Source: Brachypterus glaber
Taxonomy: Eukaryota; Arthropoda; Insecta; Coleoptera; Kateretidae
NCBI GenBank assembly: GCA_958510825.1
Contig: OY294047.1
Location: 372,001-436,000 of the forward strand
Direction of reading: 5' to 3'
Length of the DNA stretch: 64,000 bases
A model generated the notes under the pieces. It was not told the origin of the DNA. It did no database searches and saw only the letters and a program-made list of their open reading frames with translations. Position 1 is the first letter of the stretch. Every line of letters begins with the position of its first letter. Made by a program: the position numbers and the translations under genes. This document shows positions 34,201 through 44,794 of this stretch, piece after piece.

Positions 34201-37200
34201 TTGAAAAAGTTATGTGGTCAGCAAGCATTTTCACTGTCAAATTCGTTTTCAGCACAGAAAAGAAAAATATAGTCAGGTTCGGTCTGGTTAACAGTAATTG
34301 GCTTTATTTTTTGTGGGCCTGTGTAATTCAACTTTTACAATAGTCTAATAAAATTATATTTTCCAGAGGAAAATTTGGAACTGTATATGCGTGCACAGAG
34401 AAAACCTCCGGTTTGGCTCTCGCCGCAAAATCAATATCAATTCCAAAAAAAGAGGACAGAAGAAATGTGGAAAGAGAGATTGATATTATGAGATCACTTC
34501 AACATCCCAGATTAATCCAAATATACGACGCTTTTGAAACTGGAAAAATTATGTGGGTTATTTTGGAGCTGTAAGTATTACAATTACAACTTATTAATAA
34601 TAAGTTATTACCATCAACATGTCCACTCTATCCCCAATATATCTTATTATCTTATTATCTTATTATCTTATTATCTTATTATCTTATTATCTTATTATCT
34701 TATTATCTTATTATCTTATTATCTTATTATCTTATTATCTTATTATCTTATTATCTTATTATCTTATTATCTTATTATCTTATTATCTTATTATCTTATT
34801 ATCTTATTATCTTATTATCTTATTATCTTATTATCTTATTATCTTATTATCTTATTATCTTATTATCTTATTATCTTATTATCTTATTATCTATATTATT
34901 TCTAGAAAATTTCTACACCCTACATCCTTTGTTATTTGTTTGCAGTATTCCATTCTAGGCCTACCTACTTTTTTTCCCAGCTCCAGAATATCTTTAGGTG
35001 ATGCACCCCATTCTCTCAAATACTCTGTTTTTGTGACTCTATCTGACCATTGTATTTTCAAGATGGTATAATAATATAAAAAATATAAAATTCATATCTA
35101 TTTGAATGTAAATTATAATCATTTTAATTTTAGCATAGAAGGTGGTGAATTATTTGAACGAGTCATTGATGACGATTTTGTTCTGACAGAAAAAAGTTGT
35201 ACCGTTTTTATGAGGCAAATTTGCGAGGGTGTAGATTTTATACATAAACAGAAAATTTTACATTTAGACATGAAAGTAAGTATTTAAAATAATACACGAG
35301 TATGAAAAACACTTTTTTCTCGAGTAATGTACAATTTTTAAACTTTTTTTTTTAATTAAAAGAATTGTTTGTTTACTTTTGAGCCACCTCGGAATGAAAG
35401 TAAAATTTGCCGTATGAAAATTTTGACGACTAAAAAAAGCCACTCGCTGCTAAAAAAAATTTTTTGACTAAAAAAAAGTTCCTCGCCCCAAAAAAATTTG
35501 CCGACTGACCTACAATTTTGCCGACTCGGTCGTTTCGTGGAAGGGTGCGACATTTCTTTCAGTTTATTCCTATATTATTTTTAGCCTGAAAATATATTAT
35601 GCCTCACGAGAACAGGAAATAGGATAAAAATAATAGATTTTGGATTAGCAAGGCGGTTCGATCCCAGCAAAAAGTTACAAGTTTTATTCGGAACTCCAGA
35701 GTTTGTCGCTCCAGAAGTTGTGAATTTTGATGCCATTGGTTTTGGAACAGACATGTGGTCTGTGGGCGTTATCTGTTATGTTTTGTAAGTTTAAATGCTT
35801 TTTGGAATCAAAATAAAAAAAAATTATCCAATACATACAGATGAGGCAATTACCAGCTTTATTTTAAATATATAAACTCAATAATAACCCCCGCGTGGCT
35901 TTTACTTTATTGAGTGGATAATTATTTATTTTACCCACTCAAGTGTCACTTGTCAAATTATTTTCTTGTAAATGTCATTAAAATTTTTAATAAAAATATG
36001 AATTCCTAAGCTATTTATTGGATAAAACCTTGTATGGCACTCATGGGTAAACCGATATTGCCCTCTCGAAAATTATCTCATGGGCAATATCTTACTTTAC
36101 CCACTAGTACCATAAATAACTATTATTTTGACATAGCCTTGAGTACATTCAAATGTTTTCGTGCTAGCAACTTTGGTGCAATTGGCCTGTATATTTTATT
36201 CAGTCATTTTTAGGTTATCTGGATTATCGCCATTTATGGGCAAAACAGATGTAGAAACAATGGCAAATGTCACAGTGGCACACTACGATTTTGACGACGA
36301 AGCCTTTCAAGATATTTCCGAAAACGCGCAGGATTTCATTAAAAAATTATTGATAAAGGATATATCGTAAGTTTCTCAGTGTAGTTGGGATATTAAGTCA
36401 TTTCTGTCGGTTATTGAAAATAAATACTTGAAGTTTTCTTCAAAACACTGTCTCATACTTTTATCATGGCCTTTACAAAAATGTTTTAAGATTTCTCTTG
36501 AGTTATTAAAATTAAATTATTTTTGATTTTCACTTTATTTGTGCATGACAAGAAGACGAAGACCCAAATTAGTTTTTTTGATGAAACTAACCATATATAA
36601 TTGAAGAGTGTTCAAAATGTTCAAAATGCAAATTTTAAAGAAAAACTAGATGAAACGTTGCAAGCACCCTGTCAAAACATCGGCACTATTGTACACTAGA
36701 GCCATCTAGTTTGCAAATTTCAAACTAGGTGTTTTGTTTGATTTTAAATTCTGTATCTTTAAAACATTATATTCTAGCAAAAAACTGTATATAACAATTT
36801 TTATAGGGCTTAAAAAGAGCTTTTATTTAAAATATAATTTTTTAAAATCGGGTTATAAATATGTGAGATATGCTAAAAAAACCTTTTACTGCTTTAAACG
36901 CAAATATCTCGAAAACAATACGTTTTAGGAAAACGTGGTTTATAACATTTTTTGACCAATTTAAAATTATCTTTTATATAAGTGCTAAATTAACCAAATA
37001 CAATAATAATTGCCTTAATTATAAACAAAAAACGCTGAAAATAAGAGTTTTACCCTATTTTTACCCCTTACCCCCTTACCCCCAAAATGTAATCAGCTCT
37101 TCGGAATACGATAAGAAACAATATGCAAAAAACCGCAAGTCGATATCTCATGTAGAAATAGTTAAGAGATTTTACACCCAGACAGACAGACAGACGGACG

Positions 37201-40200
37201 CAAAAAATTTATTTACTGATTTCGACTCGGAATGGTCTAAAACGTCGAGAAATGTGAAAAACCGTGGTCAAAGATTTTGACTTTCCGGCGAAGATTTCAA
37301 TACATCGGCACTCTTAGTAGCACTAAGTGCCGATGTAAAAAACCTTGATTAAATAATTTAATTAGTCTTATGAGCTCATTCTATATAAATTTAATTTTCA
37401 ATTTTCAGTTACTGGCCCTGCTGAAAATGATAAAATACCTACTACTGCCGAAAATACAAACAACAGTTTTTTTTATATACCTAAATATAAAAAAAACTAA
37501 AAAAAAAATATATTATTATTTAGGGATTACGTAGAAGTTTTTCTTCATTAAACGGCTGTAGCTACGCGTAGGCGAAGTTGATTAACTTTTAGAGTGGGTA
37601 TAACTACGAGTCCATTGCAATGTTTTATCTGAGGGATAAACCGCTGTACACGTAAATTCCTTCTAAAAGGTATTCCCTTAAGATTTTCTAGGAACTTCCT
37701 TCAAGAATACTTCGAAAATCACATAAAAAAGGTCCACGTTTGTTAAAGATGATATTTTCTCGGATTTCCTCGAGAGATAACCTCCAAGATTTCCTCCAAT
37801 TTGTACAACTAGATTCCTCAGCGCTTTGCCCCTCAATTTTCTTCAACACCTTATTCTGCTTGAAATATATTTTTTGATAATGAAAATGAAACGCTATAGC
37901 TTTTATGTTTTGATAGTTTTTGTTAAATTTGTATTGTCTGCAGGAGTTAAACTTTTATTTTGTGTTTTCCAGAAAGCATCCCAAACCACTCTTTAATTAT
38001 ATTTTTACTAATTTGGGTTTTGCATGCTTGCCATTTCTAACTAACTAACCGGGTCTTTGTCTAATTCTTTGCAGCCAACGAATGACGGCAACGGAATGCT
38101 TAAACCATGAATGGCTTAAAAGAAAGAAGAAACCACTGCCAAAAACGCCATCTATGGAGGTCACAAAGGACAATCTCAAACAATTCGTAGAGAGATGGAA
38201 CGAGCACCCAAATTCACCATATGTGTTTGAAATAACTTCTAATTGTAGTATAGCTATATGCACGGGGGGCAAATCCCTTTCAGATTCCTCACAGTCGTTG
38301 TATGGTGATTCTCCTTCACCTTGTGGGTCTATCTCCTCTTCACCAGGGTCTGATAGCGGTTTTGTAAACTTCACTGAAAACTCACACCTTGACAGTTTAA
38401 GAAGGCAATCAGATAGTGCTACTATTATGAGAATACCTGACGTAGTAGAACGTATAAATCTAGCAGAAGAAATTAGAAAACTTTCTGAGAAGCTATACGA
38501 ATTATCAAATCTTCCTACTAAACTTGTAAATAATCAAAGTCCTTTTGAAACTAAAGAACTACCTATTCTTAAAACAAACATTGAAGAAAGTATACCAAAA
38601 GATAAAAGTATACCAGTAGAAAAAAGTACACAAACAGAAAAAATTATACCAATAGAACGAAGTATACCAATAGAGATAACCCATAGTCCAAAATTACCAA
38701 AAGACCATCCAGATAGTCCAAATTGTAATATACCATGGAGAAAGAAATACAGACTGAACAGTATGAGTAGAGATGTCCCCTTAGACGTTAGAAATATCCA
38801 TAAAACCAACAACCATTTCACTTCAAAAACGAAATTTGGCACCACCTTTAATCCGATAAATAACCATAGTAGTCCAAGTGGAACAAAAGATTTACTTTTG
38901 CGACTTTTGGAACATTGGGACGGTCCAAATCCGCCGAATCGGCCGAGGCACGCTTCGATTTCATCAGTTTGGACCGAAAATGAAAGTTTGGGGCAGAAAA
39001 CGATCAGTTCTTTAAACTCGTTTTTTCAATCGAGATCCAATAATAAAAAAATTACTCCTTTTAAATAAATATCGATGGCTGAGTACTACTAGTATTAGGT
39101 CGTATCTTACACCAGGGTGGACCTTTTTTTATTGTTTTAAAATTTTTATTCTAGTTTATCTAGAACATCCTGAAAATATGAGGGTGATCAAACTTCTCTA
39201 AGGGTCCCAGTTGGACCCCTAAAATCGTGAAATTACGCAGAAATCGTAAAAAATTGTTGAAAATGGACTGTACTTTTTGTCAGTGAAAAATTTAAAATCC
39301 TTAAAATCTTTATTTGTTGCTTTTGAGTGTACAAAAATATGTGCCAAATTTCAAAATGGTCAAAAGATCAGGTGCCGAAAATCCGCCAATGTTGCTCCTA
39401 CAACACTAAATTTGACGAAAATGAATTAAAAAGTCCACCCTAACGTAACATTATTTACAGTAAAAAACCATTAGACAAAATTAATTCATTTATGGCAAGA
39501 TCTTGAAATTTTTTAAAATGCTGTCAATTAACGAGTTCAACGGCGCCATATAAAAGTTCACAAAAATTTTACGAGATGACACTACTGGGAGGCGGAAATC
39601 TTTTATTGGCTGCAAATCTACATATGACTGGTACATTGCGCGTTAAAATTTTATTGGTAGGGTACCAGTCATATGTTCAATTGCGATTGTTAGAATCCTA
39701 TAACAGAGACTACTACTGCCTATAATGTCCGCCTGCCAGTAGCTTCACCTCGTAAAATTGTTGTGAACTATTATTTTGATAAACGTAGCCATCGATCTAT
39801 AATTCGGGTAATTATCATTTAAATGATTTTGTATACAGTGAAAATTTTTGAGTTAAGGTGATTTTTTTGTAAATCGGTATAAATTTTTGAAAATAACCGA
39901 TATCCACTGGTCTGTGTGAAAAGCTCATATCTCATAACATGACAACTTTACAGAAATGGGTTATTATTTTTTTGTCATTAAATCTTGCAGTGAAATTTCT
40001 CGCTGTTAACTTAAAGATGAAATAATTTTAATGATAAACACACCAAAAGTGATTTTGTTTGGTTTATTTAAGGAAAATATAAAAAAATGGTTTATTCCGC
40101 ACACGCGAGTAACAAACTTTACAAACATACAATCGATATAAAAAAATCATTTTAAATTCAGATCCGTTCAAATCCATATAAATTATTATTTTAAAATAAA

Positions 40201-40815
40201 AATATTTTTTACATATTATTTATTGTATTGCCTTTTTAAATAAACAATTAGTGCATTTTGCATTTATGTGTATACTTTCCAAAAGAGGTAAAATTTTATC
40301 TCATATACAGTAAGAATGCATATTTCAATATTATAAACTTTTATTTAAAATAACAATTAAAACAACAGTTAAATTTTATCTAAATACCAAACCACAAATT
40401 AGGCCTCATTCCCCTCAGGTGGGCTATCCCGAGTATTTTAACTGTTTTGTAAACCTCATTAAACATAACATAATGCAATTATGTTGCGGCCTTGTTCCTA
40501 TAAATAAACAAATGTAGTACACCCACTACTGAATCTATAAACATACCTTCATCAAAGTACTTTGATAAAGCATTTACTTAATGATGGTTCAAAAACTAGA
40601 TCGTTTCTTTTATTCTATTTTCCAGAAAAAGACTAACTCCAGAAGAGGCATTAAATCACCCTTGGTTGCACGCTGATACGGTCCATTCAGAGGTGCAACT
40701 GAGCACTGCCAACTTGAAGAGATACGTCATCAAAAAGCGCTGGATTAAGGCTGTGAATATGATTATTGCATTGAAGAGAATGGGCGCAAAAATTGATTCT
40801 GAATTAATTAATTAA
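31176..40815 (+). CDS. Myosin-light-chain-kinase-type Ser/Thr kinase with two alternative last exons
   Basis: Phosphorylates proteins of the actomyosin system by family analogy. Shared coding exons are 31176-31209, 32625-32715, 34367-34570, 35134-35275, 35585-35784 and 36214-36366. The terminal exon is either 38075-39068 (605 aa) or 40626-40815 (337 aa). Visible kinase landmarks: Gly loop GRGKFG (41-46), VAIK-type Lys63, alpha-C Glu79, HLDMKPEN with Asp155, DFG 175-177, and GTPEFVAPE (193-201). 'FPYRDVQIKRNVEPKEEY' before the domain and HLDMK in place of HRD are typical of the MLCK branch. No Ig or Fn3 domain is visible, unlike the giant titin/stretchin kinases, but upstream exons cannot be excluded because the frame stays open from the acceptor at 31166 to the ATG. 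The closest Drosophila type would be sqa or Strn-Mlck; I cannot choose. Confidence 0.92.
31620..31669 (+). repeat. G-rich tract with G-quadruplex potential
   Basis: Four G runs (12, 6, 4 and 9 bases) within 50 bp in a kinase intron, immediately 5' of the Jockey fragment. Very unusual against the AT-rich background. Confidence 0.85.
31688..32590 (+). pseudogene. 5'-truncated Jockey-type non-LTR retrotransposon (end of ORF2 and 3' UTR)
   Basis: Plus-strand translation gives the C-terminal RT region typical of Jockey-like ORF2. KYLGITISENRTWDQHVK is followed by LLLYNQTLKPILLYGAPAW, then LQAFQNKVLRICLEE. A frameshift near 32040-32065 moves the coding to a second frame (LDMTLLKAEIIRHSKSFI, then ISNFLVYDHEHYTRKKIKNV) ending with a stop near 32220. 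A C-rich 3' UTR runs to about 32590. GC content is much higher than the host intron, which fits a fairly recent insertion. Same orientation as the host gene, ending about 35 bp before the acceptor of the second coding exon. Confidence 0.88.
32625..32715 (+). CDS. Kinase gene, exon encoding the start of the kinase domain
   Basis: Acceptor TTTTATTTTAG|AGGTC, donor GGG CG|GTAAGT (phase 2). Encodes SFPYRDVQIKRNVEPKEEY and the beginning of the Gly loop. The acceptor is only about 35 bp after the end of a Jockey insertion. Confidence 0.93.
32716..33555 (+). other. Kinase intron sequence
   Basis: AT-rich; no exon or RNA gene recognised. A short phrase near 33210 recurs near 63090 (AATACTG-TGCCAAC). 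Confidence 0.5.
33556..33775. mobile_element. Dispersed MITE family F, copy 1
   Basis: CACACAAAAAAACAAAGTC and TATTCTCTTATTTCAAGG on the left face CCTTGAAACAAGAGAATATG and TTTTTTTTCTGTG on the right. A diverged second copy is at 46822-47045. Confidence 0.72.
34367..34570 (+). CDS. Kinase gene, exon with VAIK Lys and alpha-C Glu
   Basis: Acceptor TTTCCAG|AGGAAAA, donor GAG CT|GTAAGT. Encodes RGKFGTVYACTEK through MWVILEL (subdomains I-V). Confidence 0.95.
34640..34893 (+). repeat. (TTATCTTA)n microsatellite, about 31 copies
   Basis: About 253 bp of perfect 8-bp repeats in a kinase intron. On the minus strand it directly follows the RT remnant at 34905-35071, so it is probably the 3' tail of that retroelement. 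Confidence 0.97.
34905..35071 (-). pseudogene. Non-LTR endonuclease/RT C-terminal remnant, antisense to the kinase gene
   Basis: The minus strand reads IQWSDRVTKTEYLREWG, then ILELGKKVGRPRMEYCKQI and KDVGCRNF. This is the conserved tail region of insect RT-like proteins of the RTE/Dong style. A related fragment (VDRPRMKYCSQIKDLE) is at 56125-56205. Only the last about 55 codons remain. Clade assignment is tentative. Confidence 0.72.
35134..35275 (+). CDS. Kinase gene, exon with the catalytic loop HLDMK
   Basis: Acceptor TTTTAG|CATAGAAGG, donor ATG AAA|GTAAGT (phase 0). Contains GGELFERV and the catalytic Asp. Confidence 0.95.
35585..35784 (+). CDS. Kinase gene, exon with DFG and APE motifs
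   Basis: Acceptor TTTTTAG|CCTGAAAAT, donor GTT TT|GTAAGT. Encodes PENILCL, IDFGLARRF, GTPEFVAPE and DMWSVGVICYV. Confidence 0.95.
35823..36131 (+). mobile_element. Dispersed element family D, copy 1
   Basis: About 310 bp, matching the reverse complement of 57627-57945. Shared blocks include CCCGCGTGGCTTTTA, GAATTCCTAAGCTATTTATT and CATGGGTAAACCGATATTGC. Lies in a kinase intron just upstream of the last shared exon. Confidence 0.82.
36214..36366 (+). CDS. Kinase gene, last shared exon
   Basis: Acceptor TTTTTAG|GTTATC, donor ATA TC|GTAAGT (phase 2). Encodes LSGLSPFMG through FIKKLLIKDI. Both terminal exons supply the base completing Ser275. Confidence 0.95.
36655..37343 (+). mobile_element. 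Dispersed element family A, copy 2
   Basis: Nearly identical to 3450-4121 over its whole length, from CAAGCACCCTGTCAAAACAT to AGTGCCGATGT, including the terminal hairpin. Its high similarity to copy 1 suggests recent activity. Lies between the last shared kinase exon and terminal exon A. Confidence 0.9.
37344..38074 (+). other. Kinase intron sequence before terminal exon A
   Basis: AT-rich; nothing recognised beyond the polypyrimidine tract and acceptor at its end. Confidence 0.5.
38075..39068 (+). CDS. Kinase gene, alternative terminal exon A (long Ser-rich tail)
   Basis: Acceptor TTCTTTGCAG|CCAACG completes TCC and continues QRMTATECLNHEWL (kinase subdomain XI), then DNLKQFVERWNEHP. The 330-residue tail has a Ser-rich stretch (SDSSQSLYGDSPSPCGSISS) and five imperfect SIP-(I/V)-E-(K/R) repeats around residues 445-480. 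It ends with a DLLLRLLEHWDGP segment. No basic 1-5-8-14 calmodulin helix is seen at the place where exon B has one. AATAAA (39064-39069) overlaps the stop codon. Confidence 0.9.
39064..39069 (+). terminator. Poly(A) signal AATAAA of the exon A transcript
   Basis: Canonical AATAAA overlapping the TAA stop codon. If used, the 3' UTR would be only about 15-30 nt. A later signal is possible. Confidence 0.4.
39112..39442 (+). mobile_element. MITE family C, copy 1
   Basis: Ends CAGGGTGGACCTTTTTTT and AAAAAGTCCACCCTAA form terminal inverted repeats of about 14 bp. A truncated inverted copy is at 52978-53287. About 330 bp, non-coding, just after terminal exon A. Confidence 0.82.
39443..40625 (+). 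other. Sequence between the two alternative terminal exons
   Basis: AT-rich; no further exon recognised. Ends with the polypyrimidine tract of the exon B acceptor. Confidence 0.5.
40626..40815 (+). CDS. Kinase gene, alternative terminal exon B (calmodulin-binding tail)
   Basis: Acceptor CTATTTTCCAG|AAAAAG completes TCA and continues KRLTPEEALNHPWL, the same subdomain XI as exon A. Then comes NLKRYVIKKRW followed by IKAVNMIIALKRMG. W314, V318, I321 and M327 occupy positions 1-5-8-14 in a basic amphipathic helix, as in MLCK autoinhibitory/calmodulin-binding segments. The stop is at 40813-40815, giving a 337-residue protein. It lies 1.56 kb beyond the end of exon A. Confidence 0.9.
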
Positions 40816-40879
40816 TTTATATTAAATATATTACTTATATTAAGTATATTATTGGTTTTTTTATTGATTTTATAACCTC

Positions 40880-41465
40880 CGCAATTGATAGATTGTGGCC
40901 AATAAGTGGTACATGGTCAATAACTAAGACATATACCTTACTGGAAGGAACTTTTCGTATAAATATGTAGTGTTTTATTGCTCTTACAAATAGCTATAAA
41001 TATAAATTATTTAAATTTTAGTAAATAACTCGTTTCTAACTATATAGCTAATAACCACTTGAGTATTTGAAAAAGTGTATATAGCTCGTAATACCGCTAC
41101 AGCTATAACAGATGCGATCATAAGGAGTATATTTAAACTTTGTTAATTTAAAATAATGCTGATATATTTTCAAAAATAATATTTGAACACGGCTAATATC
41201 TGACGCATTGACAATAACTGGCATTTGGTCAATATATAGCGCATGGTCAATAAGTGGCACATGGTCAATAACTGGGACGTCTACCTTACTGAAAGGAGCT
41301 TTTCATATAAATATGTACAAATTTTTTATTGCTCTTACAAATAGCTATAAATATAAATTATTTAAATTTTAGTAAATAACTCGTTTCTAACTATTTAGCT
41401 AATAACCACTGGAGTATTTATAAAAGTGTATATAGCCCGTAATACCGCTACTGCTATAACACATT
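40880..41465 (+). repeat. Tandem duplication with a 351-bp offset
   Basis: The block CTCTTACAAATAGCTATAAA to AATACCGCTAC-GCTATAACA occurs at 40981-41115 and 41332-41465. Its preceding 'ACATGGTCAATAACT' part is also duplicated. Confidence 0.9.
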
Positions 41466-41699
41466 GCAGATGGCGGAGAACATGCAAAGTATATAAAAGA
41501 GGAAACTGAAGGTCATTGAATTATCTACGTACGGTATAAAATATTTCTCTTCTCGACTTCTATTGATAGCAAATACTTATTTATGAGATAAGTGCTAAAA
41601 ATAAAGTTTGGAACGACCAATAATATATATATTAATCCAGCTTTCGCGAGACTAAATAAAGTTATCTTGCTTAAATTTGTGATTATGTTAGGTAATTTT

Positions 41700-42420
41700 A
41701 GATTTTTTATATATTAAAAAAAGAACCATGTTTAAACTGGTATATCTTTTTAATCTATAGATTTATCGATACAAACTTTATACCATTTAAAAGATAATTC
41801 AATTTTCTATAAAATAATTTAAAATTAATTAAAATATATTTAGGGAGAGATGGTTAAAAATGATGGAGAGACTGATAATATCAGTTTTCTAAAAAGGCAT
41901 TCCAAATCAAGTGTCTTTCTGTATTTAAATTGATATATTCTGGTTATCTTTAAGGCTACCAATATAAGCTGCATACTAATTCAAAGAAAATTTAATTATC
42001 TATAAAATAATTTAAAACTAATAAAAAAATGTTTGGGGAGAGACAGTCAAAAATGAAGGAGAGACTTATAAATGTCAGGTTTCTAAAAATGTAATATGTT
42101 AAACTGTTCTTATCCTTAAGGATAGCAATTGCTATCTTTAAAGCTATCAATAAAAGCCCTATATAATTAAAATTAATTCTCTAAAAATTAGTTTAAAATT
42201 ATTAAAGAAGTATTTGGGAAGACAGCCAAAAGTAAGGGAGAGACAGAATGGCAAGTTTTTAAAAATGCGATATTTTTACAAATAAGTACTCTTTTTCACA
42301 ATGATTAACCCCTGTAAACTTAGGAGTTATCAATGTAAACTATATGCCAGCTAAAAAAAGAATTTAATTCTAAAATATAGTGTAAAATTGTTTGAAAAAT
42401 ATTTAAATTATATGTAGTAA
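41700..42420 (+). repeat. Degenerate 185-190-bp tandem repeat, about 3.5 copies
   Basis: GGGAGAGA-like motifs at about 41842, 42033 and 42217 are each followed by a TTTCTAAAAA block, then an AAGGCTA/AAGCTATCAAT block and an AAAATAATTTAAAA block. Strongly diverged, so old. Confidence 0.7.
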
Positions 42421-42537
42421 AAATAATTATTATGTAGTAATTATATGTAGTAAAAATACGCAGTTTTACTACATATATTTAAATTTAATCGTACACGAGA
42501 GAAATTTTGATTATAAATTAGAGTTAAAATCCATTAT

Positions 42538-42800
42538 GGGAGGATTGGTGATTGGAGTCTGTACATGACAAGTCTACTAGCCAACTAACGTGAGTTCGAT
42601 TCTCACTGGCGCCGATTTGCCTTTTTCAGTTAATTAATAATTGAAAAATTTGGCGAATGCGTAAGTGAAGCGAACACTCCCCATAAAAACTGGTTCGAAA
42701 GTCAATATAAGCCGGTGGTTCCCTCCACTACTAGCCCACACAAGTCCTGGACTTAGGGGATGCTTGATTAAGTAGAATAGTAAGAGGTTAAACAATCATG
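42538..42800 (+). mobile_element. tRNA-derived SINE, copy 2
   Basis: Same body as copy 1 (CCTTTTTCAGTTAATTAATA, GCCGGTGGTTCCCTC, CACAAGTCCTGGACTTAGGG). The B box GAGTTCGATTC is closer to consensus than in copy 1, but the A-box region has diverged. Contains an extra AAGTGAAGCGAACACTCCCC segment relative to copy 1. Confidence 0.88.
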
Positions 42801-42802
42801 TA

Positions 42803-43072
42803 ATTAAATCAACGAACTAATAACTCTTCTCTCTAGAATAGGCATTTCATTCGTAAAAACTGACAAAAACGTAGCCAACATATACATTCCTCTGTCTTAC
42901 TCGCACAACTTTGTTCTAACAGAGACAACAATAACAATTACTGGTTATTGTTATTGTTCAGGCCTGAATATACCTACTATTTGTTTACAAACAAACCGAG
43001 ATGTTGGCGATAATTTATATTAAAGGTATGCGTATTCTAGAGAGAATACCTTGGTTCGTTGAATTAAAAGCG
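42803..43072. mobile_element. MITE abutting SINE copy 2
   Basis: The left end AATCAACGAACTAATAACTC with TCTCTAGAATA pairs with the right end TATTCTAGAGAGAATACC and GGTTCGTTGAATT. An inner hairpin (AACAATAACAATTACTGG) is near 42930. Non-coding. Confidence 0.75.
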
Positions 43073-44655
43073 GCGTAATGACACTAAAAGAAGATTTTCA
43101 TGAATTTTTACGATAAAAAATTCTTGAATCTGTTTTGTTTCGTGTTTATTGGATTTCAGCGAATTTTAACAAAAATCTGTGCAGTAAATTTAAATAAAGA
43201 CAATTTATTTATCCTTGTATTAAATACATAAGAAAATAAAGATTAACAGTAACTATCTTTATAAGGTTCGTAAACCTTCATGAGAACGGAAATCAACAGT
43301 GATGAGGTACACACTGTACTTTGTTGGAATATTCTCGCACATTAACCATAATTATAATATTTAATGTAAGAACCATTATTAGAAAATGAATTTTAACAAT
43401 AAAATTATATAAATTTAATTATAAAATAATATTTTTAAAATCATTTATAGTAAATAATATATTTCTTGAATGGAGCAAAAAGTGAGAGAAATATTAAATT
43501 AAGGCATTATCCATTATTTCAGATAATCATCTAATTTTTATTTTAATGGTTACTATAACTGTGTAATAAGCTTATTACACAGGTCAATAGCTGAAGAAGA
43601 GCGGGGGTTCTGTCAATAAATTCTGACTAATGCGTAGCCTGATAACTAAAAGTTTGCTTCATCTGTACTTGGTCTGTTTTTGCTCTGGTTTTCGTTTTTT
43701 TCTTCCTTTCGGGTAGCGCCACACAACAAATGAAAATCGAAAATTTCCCCTCTTTTCCCCTTAAGCTTAGGGATACGAGATTTGGAATTTCATTTTATAA
43801 GGTTCCGGTGCCGGAGCTTAAAAAAATATATGTCATTAACTCAAGACGGCAACCCTATTACATTGATTTGAAAATGTAAATTTTTTGATTTAGGCAGGTG
43901 TCAGTAGAATAGAATTTTATAAATAATGTTTTATAAGTAAGATTTAAAACCCTAATTCCCATTAAAAATCTAAAAAATATACTTATCTATTAAATAAAAT
44001 ACTAAGGTAAGAAAATTATATATTATCTTAGCAATAATATAGGAGGATTTAAAAGCATTTTTTGAACTGAAGTAAAGTCACTCCATATAGCACCAGCTCA
44101 CCTCACCTCACAAACGTGTAACTATTGACTTTCCTCAATGGACCTTCCAATAAGCTTAAGCCATTTTACTCTCTTTATTTTGTTTCTATTTCCTAAAGTA
44201 AAATATTTTTGTAAACATAATATATATTACATAAAAATATTTAAAAAAAAAGTCCAAAAACCGAAAGCTAACGAAAGAGAACGAAAGAACAAAGTAAGAC
44301 TAAGATGAAGTGACTCTAACTAATGTAGCATCGAAATTAAAAAAAAATCAACATTTATTGCTAAAAATTAGTGATGAATTATTTTTAAGGTCGCTGAAAG
44401 CGAATCCGATGTTAAAAATTCAAAATTCAAACTAACTGATCCAATTTGGCGTCGAATCAGATAAGAGGAATTGTCGATTTTAAACATCGGATTCTCTTTT
44501 CGCCGTGTAGATAAAATAAATTCTCAAGTTTACATTGACAATGAGCGCAGCAAGTTATACACTTTGGTGATCACAAAAGTCCACAAAAAGTCCACACGGT
44601 ACAGTACTTCCCTTAATACACTTTAACACACGGAAAAAAATGATACTTTGGAAAA
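43073..44655. other. No gene recognised
   Basis: AT-rich DNA; no convincing exon, RNA gene or repeat family. GAAAGC-GAACGAAAG repeats near 44265 are local. Confidence 0.45.
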
Positions 44656-44705
44656 AGATCACAATCAAGAACTTTCACTTTCGGGTTTAGACCGTGTTAA
44701 TGGAT

Positions 44706-44765
44706 TTTCACTTTCCGACGTTTCGTCTCTTACTACTAGAGACATCTTCAGGGATTAATCTGAAA
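44706..44765 (-). ncRNA. Hammerhead-ribozyme-like motif, minus copy
   Basis: Read on the minus strand: core CTGAAGA fits C3-U4-G5-A6-N7-G8-A9. Stem II is GTCTCT with AGAGAC and a 7-nt loop. Then comes CGAAAC, a minimal ACGT stem III, and C17 as the cleavage base. Stem I pairs TCC with GGA and, past internal loops, TTTCA with TGAAA. Hammerheads are known from Penelope-like elements. Confidence 0.72.
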
Positions 44766-44794
44766 CTAAGTTTCGAATCAACTTGTGTCACTAT

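Noticed and set aside
34534..35071. Long plus-strand frames rich in Tyr, Leu and Ile
   Set aside because: They are translations of the 8-bp microsatellite. The only real coding trace is on the minus strand at 34905-35071.
38534..38845. Minus-strand 103-codon frame, with a similar one at 38045-38374
   Set aside because: Antisense shadows of kinase terminal exon A.
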